Shown: in pieces, positions 44,609-52,605 of the stretch | How positions within the stretch are numbered: position 1 is the first letter of the stretch | Layout of the letters: each line of letters begins with the position of its first letter | NCBI GenBank assembly: GCA_002030045.1 | Contig: LQBI01000002.1 | Span: 200,676 to 264,675 of the forward strand | Direction: 5' to 3' | DNA length: 64,000 nucleotides | Source of the DNA: Candidatus Aegiribacteria sp. MLS_C | GTDB taxonomy: Bacteria > Fermentibacterota > Fermentibacteria > Fermentibacterales > JCC-6 | The notes under the pieces: generated by a model | Database searches by the model: none | What the model was told of the DNA's origin: nothing | What the model saw: only the letters and a program-made list of their open reading frames with translations | Program-made: the position numbers and the translations under genes

Positions 44609-44666
44609 CACCTGTCTGAGAGTTGGAACACTTTTGCCCTGTGGATCTCAAGACTAGGTTACGGAA

Positions 44667-45812
44667 TCAGGCGAGGCTACTTACTTCAGATAAAAGATCA
44701 TCCATAGACAAAGCGGAAATATTCCTATCGATAGCAAACGACCTTGGACCAGGATGGACGATATAGAGATGACGGAGTCCAAGGTCCTCGATCGCTACTC
44801 TCATAGATTTTGATGTTGTTACATTCTTGGTGAATTTGATTTCGAAGCCTACCGGATTGTGCTGAGGAGAGATCAGGAGATCCAGTTCCGCGCCACCATG
44901 AGTAGCCCAGAAATAAACCCGCCTTCTATTTGTAATGGATAGAATCTGTTCGATTACAAATCCTTCCCAGGATGCGCCTGCCTTGATATGAGACAGAAGC
45001 TGCCTTCTGGTTTCCAAATTCAATAGATAATGGAGCATGCCTGAATCGCGAACGTAAACCTTGGGTGATTTCACCTGTCTTTTCTTGATGTTGATGTGCC
45101 ACGGCTGCAATTGACGCACAACGAAAGCGCCGGAGAGGATATCAAGATAGTTCCTGGCTGTTTTCTCGTCTTTACCCAATGACCTTGCGAATTCTGCAGC
45201 ATTCCAGACCTGACCGTGGTAATGTGCGACCATTGTCCAGAAACGTCTAAGACTCTCCGGATTCAGCCTGAACCCGAACTGCATTATATCACGCTGCAGA
45301 AAAGTCCTGGCAAAAGCCTCCCGCCAGCGATAGCTTGCCTCCGTGCTTTTAGCCAGGAATGAACGCGGAAACCCTCCTCGCAGCCAGAGAGTTTCCCAGT
45401 CTTCCTGAATTTCAGTCAGGTCAAAGCCGCTCATATCTACAAAAGCGGTCCTGCCGGCAAGCGTTTCCGAAACGTTGCGAATTATTCTGGGAGATGCGCT
45501 TCCCAGAATAAGGTATTTTGCTTTGTGTGATTCATCATCAACCAGTACTCTGAGGATCTCGAAGATCTCGGGCATCATCTGAATCTCATCGAGTATTACC
45601 AGTCCGTTCAATTCCTTGAGAGCAAGCTGCGGATTGGCTAGTCCCGCTCGATCGGCTGGGTTCTCCAGGTCGTAGTAGTTGACCGGAGTCGGAGAACCAA
45701 TAGTCCTGGCAATTGTAGTCTTGCCACACTGACGAGGCCCCAGGAGAGTGGTAATAGGATTCTCACCGATGCTTCTTTCGATACGTGATATCAGTTTATT
45801 TCTTTTTATCAT
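44667..45812 (-). CDS. AAA_14/DUF4143 ATP-binding protein
   Basis: The 381-residue protein has a P-loop GPRQCGKTT (24-32) and Walker B LVILDEIQMMPE. Next come the arginine-bearing LGSASPRIIRNVSETLAGR and the DUF4143 C-terminal nuclease-like fold (ELDLLISPQHNPVGFEIKFTKN, with the E, D and EIK residues in PD-(D/E)xK order). Such ATPases are common, mobile and of unclear role; defence or toxin-antitoxin functions have been suggested for some. It lies inside the tRNA-Gln-flanked segment and is AT-richer than core genes. Confidence 0.85.
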   Translation of the reverse strand: MIKRNKLISRIERSIGENPITTLLGPRQCGKTTIARTIGSPTPVNYYDLENPADRAGLANPQLALKELNGLVILDEIQMMPEIFEILRVLVDDESHKAKYLILGSASPRIIRNVSETLAGRTAFVDMSGFDLTEIQEDWETLWLRGGFPRSFLAKSTEASYRWREAFARTFLQRDIMQFGFRLNPESLRRFWTMVAHYHGQVWNAAEFARSLGKDEKTARNYLDILSGAFVVRQLQPWHINIKKRQVKSPKVYVRDSGMLHYLLNLETRRQLLSHIKAGASWEGFVIEQILSITNRRRVYFWATHGGAELDLLISPQHNPVGFEIKFTKNVTTSKSMRVAIEDLGLRHLYIVHPGPRSFAIDRNISALSMDDLLSEVSSLA

Positions 45813-45911
45813 AAAGCGAATATATCCTTGAAAATCCGGATGTCAATTCCTGTATTTCATGGATAAATATTCGATTCTCACTTCTTATGCCGAGTAGTAT
45901 TTCGAACCATT

Positions 45912-46964
45912 TTACAGTTTTAGCAACCTTACGCCAGATGATATATCACCAGAAGACAATTTAGCAGTATAGATACCATCAGGAAGCTCAACTCCTGAAT
46001 CTGATCTCCCATTCCAGGAATAGACCACTTCTCCATTATTGAAGAATGGCTCAAGTTCGATGATCAATCTTCCAGACAGGTCGAAGATTCGGAGATTTGA
46101 TGAATTGATTATTAAGCTTGGAACAGAGATTTTCACTGAAGTGGAAAACGGATTAGGGGAAACTCTAGGTATAAGATCAGAGACAGAGCCCGATGACTCT
46201 TCGATACCTAAACCATAGTATACAAGGAAAATCGAATCAGAATCAGCATCACTCAACCAGAAGAATTCATCTGTCGTACTAATCCAGTAATCTGCAATTC
46301 CGATAACATTGTTGATATCAGCGTAATGCCAATCGAAAGCTGAAGTGAAGCCGCTTAGATCGTAAGCTCGGACATGGTCGTAAATATCACCGCAAGCTAT
46401 CCAAAGAGAACCGTAGCCAATCGATATTGCAGCATCATAGAAAGGAAATGGAACCTCCGATAAGTCTGCAATCATTTCCATCTGATCAAACACAAGTGGA
46501 GGGTATACAGCATATGCTGCATCTACAACATCATCAGTAAGCAACAAGGCTTCTTGAAGATACGGATCAACATTGTTGTTAAAACCAAGTCCCCTGATCG
46601 AGATAATTCCTGAATCTGAGAAATCGAATGAAGTGAGATAGATACCATCGTCAGACATGGCATGAATTATTGCTGTTCCTTCGTCTGCATAGTACAAAAC
46701 ACTATCGCCCCAGGCCAGGCCAGTTGGTGTAGTAGTCCCTACAACCGGATATTGGCTCAGAATATTACCGCTATGATCCAGTTCGTATATCTGCAGCGTA
46801 CTATCATCGATCGCCCATACACTACTACCATTGCTGCTTCCAAGTCCTACTACATCATCGCCTGGTGCTGAAAAAGAATATACAATATCCTGCCCAAAGA
46901 TTACCCCTTTTACTGATAGCAATAAGAGGAATAAAAGTACGTATCCACATCTCATATCTACCAC
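45912..46964 (-). CDS. Exported protein with NHL/propeller-like repeats and sorting tail
   Basis: The 350-residue protein has a signal peptide (YVLLFLLLLSVKGVIFG). Repeats such as VVGLGSSNGSSVWAID and IGYGSLWIACGDIYDHVRAYDL suggest a small beta-propeller. The tail (VSPNPFSTSVKISV, IFDLSGRLIIEL, LPDGIYTAKL) is type IX-like. Base composition is the most AT-rich of any gene in the window, so it is probably foreign. It shares the tRNA-Gln-flanked island with the ATPase gene. Confidence 0.72.
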   Translation of the reverse strand: MVDMRCGYVLLFLLLLSVKGVIFGQDIVYSFSAPGDDVVGLGSSNGSSVWAIDDSTLQIYELDHSGNILSQYPVVGTTTPTGLAWGDSVLYYADEGTAIIHAMSDDGIYLTSFDFSDSGIISIRGLGFNNNVDPYLQEALLLTDDVVDAAYAVYPPLVFDQMEMIADLSEVPFPFYDAAISIGYGSLWIACGDIYDHVRAYDLSGFTSAFDWHYADINNVIGIADYWISTTDEFFWLSDADSDSIFLVYYGLGIEESSGSVSDLIPRVSPNPFSTSVKISVPSLIINSSNLRIFDLSGRLIIELEPFFNNGEVVYSWNGRSDSGVELPDGIYTAKLSSGDISSGVRLLKL

Positions 46965-47062
46965 ATCCTAGCAGTCTATAATTCTAATCTAATTCTACTA
47001 GAGTGTTTAGGACTCAGCAAGTTAGAATGATCGAAAACCATTGAAGGGTGCATTTTCTTGTA

Positions 47063-47204
47063 TGGCCAGGGCAGGGATTCACTTCGACTCGTTTCACTCG
47101 CTCAGTCTAAACTCACCATTTCGGTCTTCGATCGAAGGTTCTCATCCGTAAGCAAACCATAAACAAAAACGACCCTCAAGGGGTCGTTTCAGTTTATGGC
47201 TGGC
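47063..47204. repeat. Right copy of tRNA-Gln 3'-end/terminator direct repeat
   Basis: The segment begins with a mutated copy of the tRNA 3' end (47063-47080, TGGCCAGGGCAGGGATTC). It ends with the CCA and acceptor of the intact tRNA-Gln. Its core 47108-47204 pairs with 44512-44608. It includes an inner inverted repeat (TTCGGTCTTCGATCGAAGG). Confidence 0.8.
47165..47187 (-). terminator. Rho-independent terminator of tRNA-Gln
   Basis: A 7-bp stem (ACGACCC at 47169-47175 and its complement at 47181-47187) with a 5-nt loop is followed on the minus strand by TTTTTG, 10 nt past the tRNA CCA. Confidence 0.85.
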
Positions 47205-47270
47205 GGGCAGGGATTCGAACCCCAATAAACGGATCCAGAGTCCGTTGTCCTACCGTTGGACGACCCGCCA
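47197..47270 (-). tRNA. tRNA-Gln (CTG anticodon), CCA encoded
   Basis: The 74-nt minus-strand gene folds as a cloverleaf. The 7-bp acceptor is TGGCGGG with CCCGCCA, discriminator G, and an encoded CCA. The D-loop is CAACGGTAGGAC. The anticodon stem ACGGA/TCCGT has loop CTCTGGA (anticodon CTG), and the T-arm is GGGGTTCGAATCCC. A consensus promoter and a terminator flank it. Its 3' end is duplicated 2.6 kb away, which marks it as an integration site. Confidence 0.95.
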
Positions 47271-47281
47271 GCAGAGGCGAA

Positions 47282-47311
47282 ATTATAGGCGCTTGAGAAG
47301 GTTGCTGTCAA
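47282..47311 (-). promoter_or_regulatory. Consensus sigma70 promoter of tRNA-Gln
   Basis: Perfect TTGACA (47311-47306) and perfect TATAAT (47287-47282) are 18 nt apart on the minus strand, ending 11 nt before the tRNA. Confidence 0.9.
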
Positions 47312-47321
47312 GCACGGTCCA

Positions 47322-48836
47322 TTATTGGCCGACCAGGATAATGCTCTTGGAGAGGATACTCCCTCCATCGCCTGTCAGTATGCGGTAGATGCCCGCAGGC
47401 AGTCCTTCCAGGCTCATAATTGCCCTGTCTTCTTCGTATTCTGCACTTACAGGTACGGACCTACCGGCCAGGTCGTACACACCTATTTCTCCGACAGCCG
47501 GGTCCGTGACGACGAACAGGATTCCTGTTGTCGGGTTGGGATAGGCGACAAGGTCTCCGGCCTGGACAGATCCGGTCTCGATGCCCTGAGGGGAATGGTT
47601 CGGGAAGATGTCTTCCCAGCTTATCATCTCCGGCTCCTGAAGGTATGACGGGGTCGCGGCTGTCGAGAAGGATATTCCCATCTCAAGGGTCTCCGGCATG
47701 AAGAGCATGGTCTGCAGGGTCCCTCCCTGTCCCGGCGTGGCCGGCCAGCCGACGGCGCCCATGAAGTTCCAGAAGCGCTGGAGATCGACGTCCGGGTTGG
47801 CGGTGAGTGAATCCATGAGGTAGGAGTACCGGAAGCAGCTGACCGGGGGGATGAGAACCCTGTGGTGATTGGTCACTATCATCCTGTCGGGCGAGATGGC
47901 CGGTTCGTCGTCGGAATGGCGGAAGGCGAAACCGTTCTTGTTGCTCACCTCCACGACCACCGCGTTCGAGTCCTGCCCCGCAAGGGCGCGGTCCCCGACT
48001 ACGTGGATATCGTAGGAGTTGCCCCTGTTCCAGCATGTGAGGGCCTCCTTCATGTCCTCGATGTCGCACTGGCCGCTGCCGTCGAAATCGGTATTGGAGA
48101 ATCCCAGGGCGAGGGCCATGCAGATGGGCACGAAGGGGGATGCGTACTGCGTGGTACCCTGGTTGTTGCCCATGTTCAGGCAGGCGCTGACCCCTGATGC
48201 GTTCATTCCAGATAGGCTTCCAGCGAAACCGGGGAACCCTATGGATACCCATTCCTGTCCATCATCGGGGTCGAAAGTCAGGAGGATGCTGTTGTCCAGC
48301 ACGGTCCCTTTTGTGTCCACGTAGTAGTCCAGGTTGCGGGAGATCGCGGGAGCGCCACCGAGGCAGGTGTCTTCAGCCGTAGCATCGTTCCATGCGCTGA
48401 CGCTGGAACACAGCAGCAGGTCACCTTTCTTGAGAGCGGCGATGTCGGGGATCGAGGAACATACGCAGATGTCTATGTAGTCAAGATCCCTGCCGAGCTG
48501 GACAGAGTAGAGACTGATGGTGTCGGCGATACCCGATATCATGCCCTGGGTGTAGTCGAGGAATTCCTGGGGAACCTGGAAGTAGGCCTGGAAGAAGACC
48601 CTGGCGCTCTCGAAGTTGCCTACCCCTCCGGCCATCTCGAGGAAGTAGTCGTGGAAGACGTCGGAGATGTCGGGACCTAGCAGATAGCCATGTGCCCTGC
48701 CCATGTCCTCCCAGCTGCCCCAGAGGTTCAGGATCCTTACGTCGCCGATGTACTCGATGGTGCCGCAGACATCCGAATAAGCGGCTGCGGCCAGGACGAT
48801 GCATATTCCCGTGAGTGTGCTGGACAGCTTCATCAA
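47322..48836 (-). CDS. C45-family acyltransferase/amidohydrolase-like exported protein
   Basis: The 504-residue protein has a signal peptide (LTGICIVLAAAAYSDVCG). Family features are WEDMGRAHGYLLG, the Ntn nucleophile region LLCSSVSAWNDA (Cys followed by S-x-x-A-W), SRNLDYY, GFPGFAGSLSGMNASGVSACLN and VVVEVSN. C45 proteins self-cleave before the Cys and then hydrolyse or form amide bonds (isopenicillin acyltransferase relatives). The tail (YPNPTTGILFV, VYDLAGRSV, LPAGIYRIL) is type IX-like. It is probably secreted; its substrate is unknown. It follows the transglutaminase-like gene by 16 nt, so the two are one operon. Confidence 0.8.
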   Translation of the reverse strand: MMKLSSTLTGICIVLAAAAYSDVCGTIEYIGDVRILNLWGSWEDMGRAHGYLLGPDISDVFHDYFLEMAGGVGNFESARVFFQAYFQVPQEFLDYTQGMISGIADTISLYSVQLGRDLDYIDICVCSSIPDIAALKKGDLLLCSSVSAWNDATAEDTCLGGAPAISRNLDYYVDTKGTVLDNSILLTFDPDDGQEWVSIGFPGFAGSLSGMNASGVSACLNMGNNQGTTQYASPFVPICMALALGFSNTDFDGSGQCDIEDMKEALTCWNRGNSYDIHVVGDRALAGQDSNAVVVEVSNKNGFAFRHSDDEPAISPDRMIVTNHHRVLIPPVSCFRYSYLMDSLTANPDVDLQRFWNFMGAVGWPATPGQGGTLQTMLFMPETLEMGISFSTAATPSYLQEPEMISWEDIFPNHSPQGIETGSVQAGDLVAYPNPTTGILFVVTDPAVGEIGVYDLAGRSVPVSAEYEEDRAIMSLEGLPAGIYRILTGDGGSILSKSIILVGQ

Positions 48837-48852
48837 TGAACCCCTTTGTTAT

Positions 48853-49848
48853 CTATGGAAGCGGCACTATGGCATACTGAGCCTCGGTGAGGTCGATAGT
48901 CACCGGTTCATCGGTGGTTATCAGGATGGTCTGCTGCCAGGTCCCGATGGTCTCTCCTCCCTGTTCGAAGCTTACTCGAAGGAGGAACTCCCCGGCTCCA
49001 AGCTCGACCTCGTTCCTCAGGAAAGGATCCAGAGGTATTCCACTTATCGAAACAGTGTCCTCCCCGGAGGGTATCATGAGTTCCACCGACCATCCCTGGA
49101 CCTGGTCCACCAGGGGCTGCAGTATGAGGATTCCCGTGCCCCGGTATTCGTAGGTGATGTTCATCATGTCGGGATAGACCACGGCGGCCTTTACGTACTG
49201 CAGGGGCGGCATGCTACTGGTCAGCGGTTCCCAGCCTGTCCCGGTCCATACCTCCATCCAGTAGTACAGGTTGCGGTCGGCGCCGGGGAACCAGCCCTTT
49301 ACCGGTCTTACCGGAATGCCCACGGAACGCATGCATGCGCAGGACAGCACCCATCTGCCCTCAGGGGATGCCTGACCCATCGGTATGATCTGGGTCGGGG
49401 CCGGAAGTTGTCCTGTAGAGCTTGTGAGGGCGATGTTGGAGGTGACCACGTCCAGTATCATCGAGGCTGTCTCGAAGATGTCAGGGCTTGCCTGCAGTCT
49501 CCTGTCCAGCCAGCCGGCAAGGGACGACCTGTAGGCTGAAAGCGGTTCGCTGGATATCCGGAATTCCAGGAGGTAGTCCAGGAAGACCGAATCCCGTAGG
49601 TCCGGGAACCAGCTGTACCTTGTCCCCAGTGCTCCCAGTACATGGTCCCTGAGCACCGGGACCGTCATGCTGTCCCTGTCCGTGTCGGACAGGACCAGGA
49701 GGAGGTAGTCCATGCAACGCAGCGTGTCCCCCGAGTACTGCTGGTACATTTCCTCCCATGCAACGGCGCCTGCCGGATGGGCTGTCAGGATGGAGTCCCT
49801 TTCCGAAGGTGAGAGTAGAAGAAGGACGAATACGAAAACACTGACCAT
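48853..49848 (-). CDS. Exported transglutaminase-like protein with degenerate active site
   Basis: The 331-residue protein has an N-terminal hydrophobic segment (VSVFVFVLLLLS), a helical region, and then a transglutaminase-like core: GRWVLSCACMRSVGIPVRPVKGW, with the nucleophile Cys in place. The expected HAWVEV is YYWMEV, so the catalytic His is gone, and the Asp after the tryptophan (W-x-x-x-D) is not visible (GWEPLTSS). It is probably a non-catalytic binding or structural relative. It lies directly upstream of the C45-like gene and may act with it. Confidence 0.6.
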   Translation of the reverse strand: MVSVFVFVLLLLSPSERDSILTAHPAGAVAWEEMYQQYSGDTLRCMDYLLLVLSDTDRDSMTVPVLRDHVLGALGTRYSWFPDLRDSVFLDYLLEFRISSEPLSAYRSSLAGWLDRRLQASPDIFETASMILDVVTSNIALTSSTGQLPAPTQIIPMGQASPEGRWVLSCACMRSVGIPVRPVKGWFPGADRNLYYWMEVWTGTGWEPLTSSMPPLQYVKAAVVYPDMMNITYEYRGTGILILQPLVDQVQGWSVELMIPSGEDTVSISGIPLDPFLRNEVELGAGEFLLRVSFEQGGETIGTWQQTILITTDEPVTIDLTEAQYAIVPLP

Positions 49849-49906
49849 TGCGTTCCTCCTTGTCTACATATTTATATACTATGACATTCGCCGGAAAGGG
49901 GGAAGG

Positions 49907-50254
49907 GTGAAAAAACTCATCGGCGCATGGATAATAGCGGGAGTGGTGCTCTGGCTCACATCGATGATACTGGGATCGCGAATGGTCCTCGACGGGTTCT
50001 GGCCCATAGTATGGACCGCGGCCGTGATCGGGCTCCTCAACTTCTTGCTGGCTCCGCTCCTCAACCTGCTGACATGTCCCATCCTTCTGTTGACACTCGG
50101 CCTGTCCCGCTTCCTGGTCAGCGGCCTGGTGCTCGTCATCGCGCACAAGTGGGTCCACGGTTTCTACATCGCCAGCTACTGGTGGGCTGTGCTGGCCGCT
50201 GTGATAATCTCGATACTCACGGGCGTGATAGACAGGATGGTGAAGGGGAAATAG
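49907..50254 (+). CDS. Four-helix membrane protein of the phage-holin-4 family (PF04020-like)
   Basis: GTG 49907 with AAAGGGGG upstream gives 115 residues (KKLIGAWIIAGVVLWLTSMIL, WTAAVIGLLNFLLAPLLNLLTCP, LLLTLGLSRFLVSGLVLVIA, WAVLAAVIISILTGVIDRM). Four helices in this order, with the LLNxLLxPxxxxLTxPxxxxTLG signature, match PF04020 (YvlD-like). The family is widespread in bacterial chromosomes, and the phage name is misleading. Its role is unknown. It is divergent from the transglutaminase-like gene. Confidence 0.8.
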   Translation: MKKLIGAWIIAGVVLWLTSMILGSRMVLDGFWPIVWTAAVIGLLNFLLAPLLNLLTCPILLLTLGLSRFLVSGLVLVIAHKWVHGFYIASYWWAVLAAVIISILTGVIDRMVKGK

Positions 50255-50273
50255 ACGGCCGACCGTTCCGATC

Positions 50274-50972
50274 CTAAAGGGATGGACCGGCCTTCCTGAT
50301 TATTCCTGCAGGTGTGCTCTCGGTGCCCTGGCCCAGAGGATTGTCCGCGAGGATGTCCACGATCAGTTCCCTGTCCAGTTCAGGGGGCCACGAACCCAGC
50401 ACGTTTCCGCCAAGGTCGTTCACGTCCACCACGGCGGCGGAGCAGCCGAACCTCTCCGTCAGCCTCATTGACACACCGTCGGGGTCCAGAGGGGCGAGGC
50501 TGACCGCCCTGTTGAACGGGGGAATGGTCCCGCTGGTGGGACCGTCGATGGACCTGGCCAGTGGGCCGGCTATCCTGTAGAAGTCTCCGCGCCTTCCCAC
50601 AAGCTTCCCCATGGCACCGATGATCGAGGCGAGCAGTATGCGGAAGGTGCCGCATTCCCTCAGGGCGCACTCCATGGTCTCAGGCATTCCCAGGCCTATG
50701 CCGGCCGGGGTCCTGGTCACGAAGTGACTTAGCAGGCGGGCGAGATACCTGGGTCTGAGCGATCCATCGTCCAGCAGGAAGTAACGTCCCTGGGTGGCGC
50801 CCACGGCCTTCTCGCTGACGAAGAGGATATCGTCCGGCTCCGGGTTGAGACCGGCCTCCCCAAGTCCATCCGAAATGGCTTGATAGAGGTCGTCACCCTT
50901 CAGCAACAGGCGCGTCCTGACAGGTATCCTCTCCCAGGTGATGCCCCTTGCGGTTATCGTTCCAGGCTTCAT
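50274..50972 (-). CDS. Coenzyme F420-0:L-glutamate ligase (CofE)-like protein
   Basis: From ATG 50972 the product has 232 residues. It begins ITARGITWERIPVRTRLLLKGDDL, the usual CofE start, then DDILFVSEKAVGATQGR (substrate/metal region), and further FRRAVSLAP-like and AAVVDVNDLGGNVLG segments matching PF01996. CofE adds glutamate to F420-0 with GTP. Relatives without F420 use are also found in bacteria, so a different amide-ligase role is possible. A 27-codon extension to 51053 would reach close to the divergent creatininase-like gene and is less likely. Confidence 0.72.
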   Translation of the reverse strand: MKPGTITARGITWERIPVRTRLLLKGDDLYQAISDGLGEAGLNPEPDDILFVSEKAVGATQGRYFLLDDGSLRPRYLARLLSHFVTRTPAGIGLGMPETMECALRECGTFRILLASIIGAMGKLVGRRGDFYRIAGPLARSIDGPTSGTIPPFNRAVSLAPLDPDGVSMRLTERFGCSAAVVDVNDLGGNVLGSWPPELDRELIVDILADNPLGQGTESTPAGIIRKAGPSL

Positions 50973-51066
50973 AATTGAACAGGTCCCTTCCGGGAACAGG
51001 TGAACGACCACTACCGTGCAGGCGAGTATGGTCAACCATCGGGACCGGGACAAGAGGAGGTCGCAT

Positions 51067-51786
51067 ATGCAGCTTGCTACAGCCCTTTCCGATGAAGTAG
51101 GACGCTATCTGGAGACAGGCGGGACCGTACTGATACCCATCGGCTCCCTGGAGCAGCACTGGAAGGCGGCTCCACTTGGCTGCGACACCATAATACCCGT
51201 GAGGCTCTGCGCAGAGGCAGGGAGACTCACCGGCGCGGCGGTGGCACCGGCCATATCCTACGGGATGTCGGAGCACCACATGTGTTTCCCGGGTACCGTG
51301 AGCCTGAGCCCGGATACTCTCTCCAGTGTCGTCAGGGACGTAGTCGTGTCGCTTTACCGCCACGGTTTCAGGAGGATGGTCTTCCTGAGCGGGCACGGAG
51401 GCAACAGGAAGCCCGTGGAGGCCGGTATTCGTGATTCGATGACAGGTTGCGCCGGGGCATCCATGGAGTACCTTCTATACAGGGACCTTCCGGGGGCGGT
51501 GAAGAAGCAGCGTGAGCTGTTCTGTCCAGACCCTGGCTACCATGTGACTGTCACGGAGGTATCCATGATCTGGCACCTCCTGGACAGGGAGCCGCCGGAT
51601 TTTCCCAGGATAGTCTTCCCGCCGGAACCTGCCGCGGGAGAAGTGCTTTCAGCGGAGGAATGGAAACGGCGCTACCCTGAAGGAGGAGCGGGTTCAGATC
51701 TGAGCTTCGTCTCAGTGGAGAAGGGGAGGGAGTTCTTCCTGTTCCTGGTGGAGAGCCTCTGTGGGTACATCAGCGGGACAGGATGA
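51067..51786 (+). CDS. Creatininase-family amidohydrolase
   Basis: The 239-residue protein has LIPIGSLEQHWKAAPLGCDT (metal-binding Glu, His and Asp), SEHHMCFPGTVSL and FLSGHGGNRKPV, all creatininase-family marks. The family includes creatininase, MftE of mycofactocin synthesis, and the archaeal FAPy deformylase of riboflavin/F420 synthesis. Next to a CofE-like gene the last of these is tempting, but that is inference. ATG 51067 has AGAGGAGG upstream; the frame also opens at 51016 without a good site. The cutA gene follows after 30 nt. Confidence 0.82.
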   Translation: MQLATALSDEVGRYLETGGTVLIPIGSLEQHWKAAPLGCDTIIPVRLCAEAGRLTGAAVAPAISYGMSEHHMCFPGTVSLSPDTLSSVVRDVVVSLYRHGFRRMVFLSGHGGNRKPVEAGIRDSMTGCAGASMEYLLYRDLPGAVKKQRELFCPDPGYHVTVTEVSMIWHLLDREPPDFPRIVFPPEPAAGEVLSAEEWKRRYPEGGAGSDLSFVSVEKGREFFLFLVESLCGYISGTG

Positions 51787-51816
51787 TGTACCGGTCCCGC
51801 AGATTCGGAGGATACC

Positions 51817-52146
51817 ATGAGAAACGATAGCATAATTCAGGTCGTTACTACCGTTGACTCGGAGCTTGAGGGGGACAGGATGGCTTCGGAAGCGGTGATC
51901 CGTAAACTGGCCGCCTGCGCTCAGGTACTCGGCCCCATCACCAGCCACTACAGATGGAAGGGTGAGATGCGCAGGGAGAAGGAGTGGATGGTGCTTTTCA
52001 AGACATCCTCGTCTCTGGAGAGCGAGCTGTACGGACTCATCGATGAAATGCATCCCTACGAGACACCGGAGCTGATATCACTTCCGATCTCTTCGGTTCA
52101 CCCTTCCTACCTGCAGTGGATCGGGTCCGGCCTTAGAGAGCAATGA
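51817..52146 (+). CDS. cutA: CutA divalent-cation tolerance protein
   Basis: The 109-residue protein matches CutA: VVTTVDSELEGDRMASEAVIRKLAACAQV, ITSHYRWKGEMRREKEWMVLFKT, MHPYETPELISLPI and YLQWI. CutA forms stable trimers and is linked to copper tolerance, though its mechanism is unsettled. It sits directly downstream of the creatininase-like gene and is likely co-transcribed. Confidence 0.93.
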   Translation: MRNDSIIQVVTTVDSELEGDRMASEAVIRKLAACAQVLGPITSHYRWKGEMRREKEWMVLFKTSSSLESELYGLIDEMHPYETPELISLPISSVHPSYLQWIGSGLREQ

Positions 52147-52158
52147 CATCGAAGAATT

Positions 52159-52186
52159 GATATACAATATATATTATATGATATAC
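52159..52186 (+). promoter_or_regulatory. AT-rich repeated site in front of a winged-helix gene
   Basis: GATATAC occurs twice (52159-52165 and 52180-52186), exactly 21 bp apart, flanking the palindrome AATATATATT (52166-52175). The block stands 14 bp before the regulator's ATG in otherwise GC-rich DNA, which suits an autoregulatory operator over a promoter. A TTGATA at 52157-52162 may be a -35 element. Confidence 0.45.
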
Positions 52187-52199
52187 TCTACAGGTCATA

Positions 52200-52535
52200 A
52201 TGCTTGAGTCGCTGTTCGGGTCACGTGTGCGTGAGCTGGTGCTGCTCCACATCCACGAGAACGGTTCCGGTTATTCGCGGGAGATCGCCCGGCTATCGGG
52301 TGTTCCGCAGGATTCCGTCCACAAGCAGCTGAGAAGACTGGAGTCGGCAGGTGTCCTTAGAAGCCGGGAAGTGGGAAGGACTGTTGTATACAGTTTCTCA
52401 GAGGGGTTTCCTCTGCTCCGGGAGCTGGGACTGCTCCTTGAGGGGGTCAGGAGGCACAAGAACAGGAAGATCGGGGAGTTCTCCGGCAAAACCCGACGGA
52501 GACGTTCAGGCAATGCGATCGTAAGAAAGTCATAA
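52200..52535 (+). CDS. Small winged-helix transcriptional regulator
   Basis: The 111-residue protein begins MLESLFGSRVRELVLLHIHENGSGYSREIAR and continues SGVPQDSVHKQLRRLESAGVLRSREVGRTVVYSF, an ArsR-like winged helix with recognition helix and wing. A basic tail (RRHKNRKIGEFSGKTRRRRSG) may add DNA contacts. This type often regulates its own promoter or an adjoining nucleotidyltransferase; here only the repeat block upstream suggests self-regulation. The upstream ribosome-binding site is weak. Confidence 0.82.
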   Translation: MLESLFGSRVRELVLLHIHENGSGYSREIARLSGVPQDSVHKQLRRLESAGVLRSREVGRTVVYSFSEGFPLLRELGLLLEGVRRHKNRKIGEFSGKTRRRRSGNAIVRKS

Positions 52536-52605
52536 AGTCATGACCGGGAATGTATCCAGATCGACGAACCGCGGTTATATTGGTCTCGCAACACGGGGGT
52601 TTCCT

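Noticed and set aside
49907-50254. Prophage holin
   Set aside because: PF04020-type proteins are ordinary chromosomal membrane proteins; there are no phage genes nearby.
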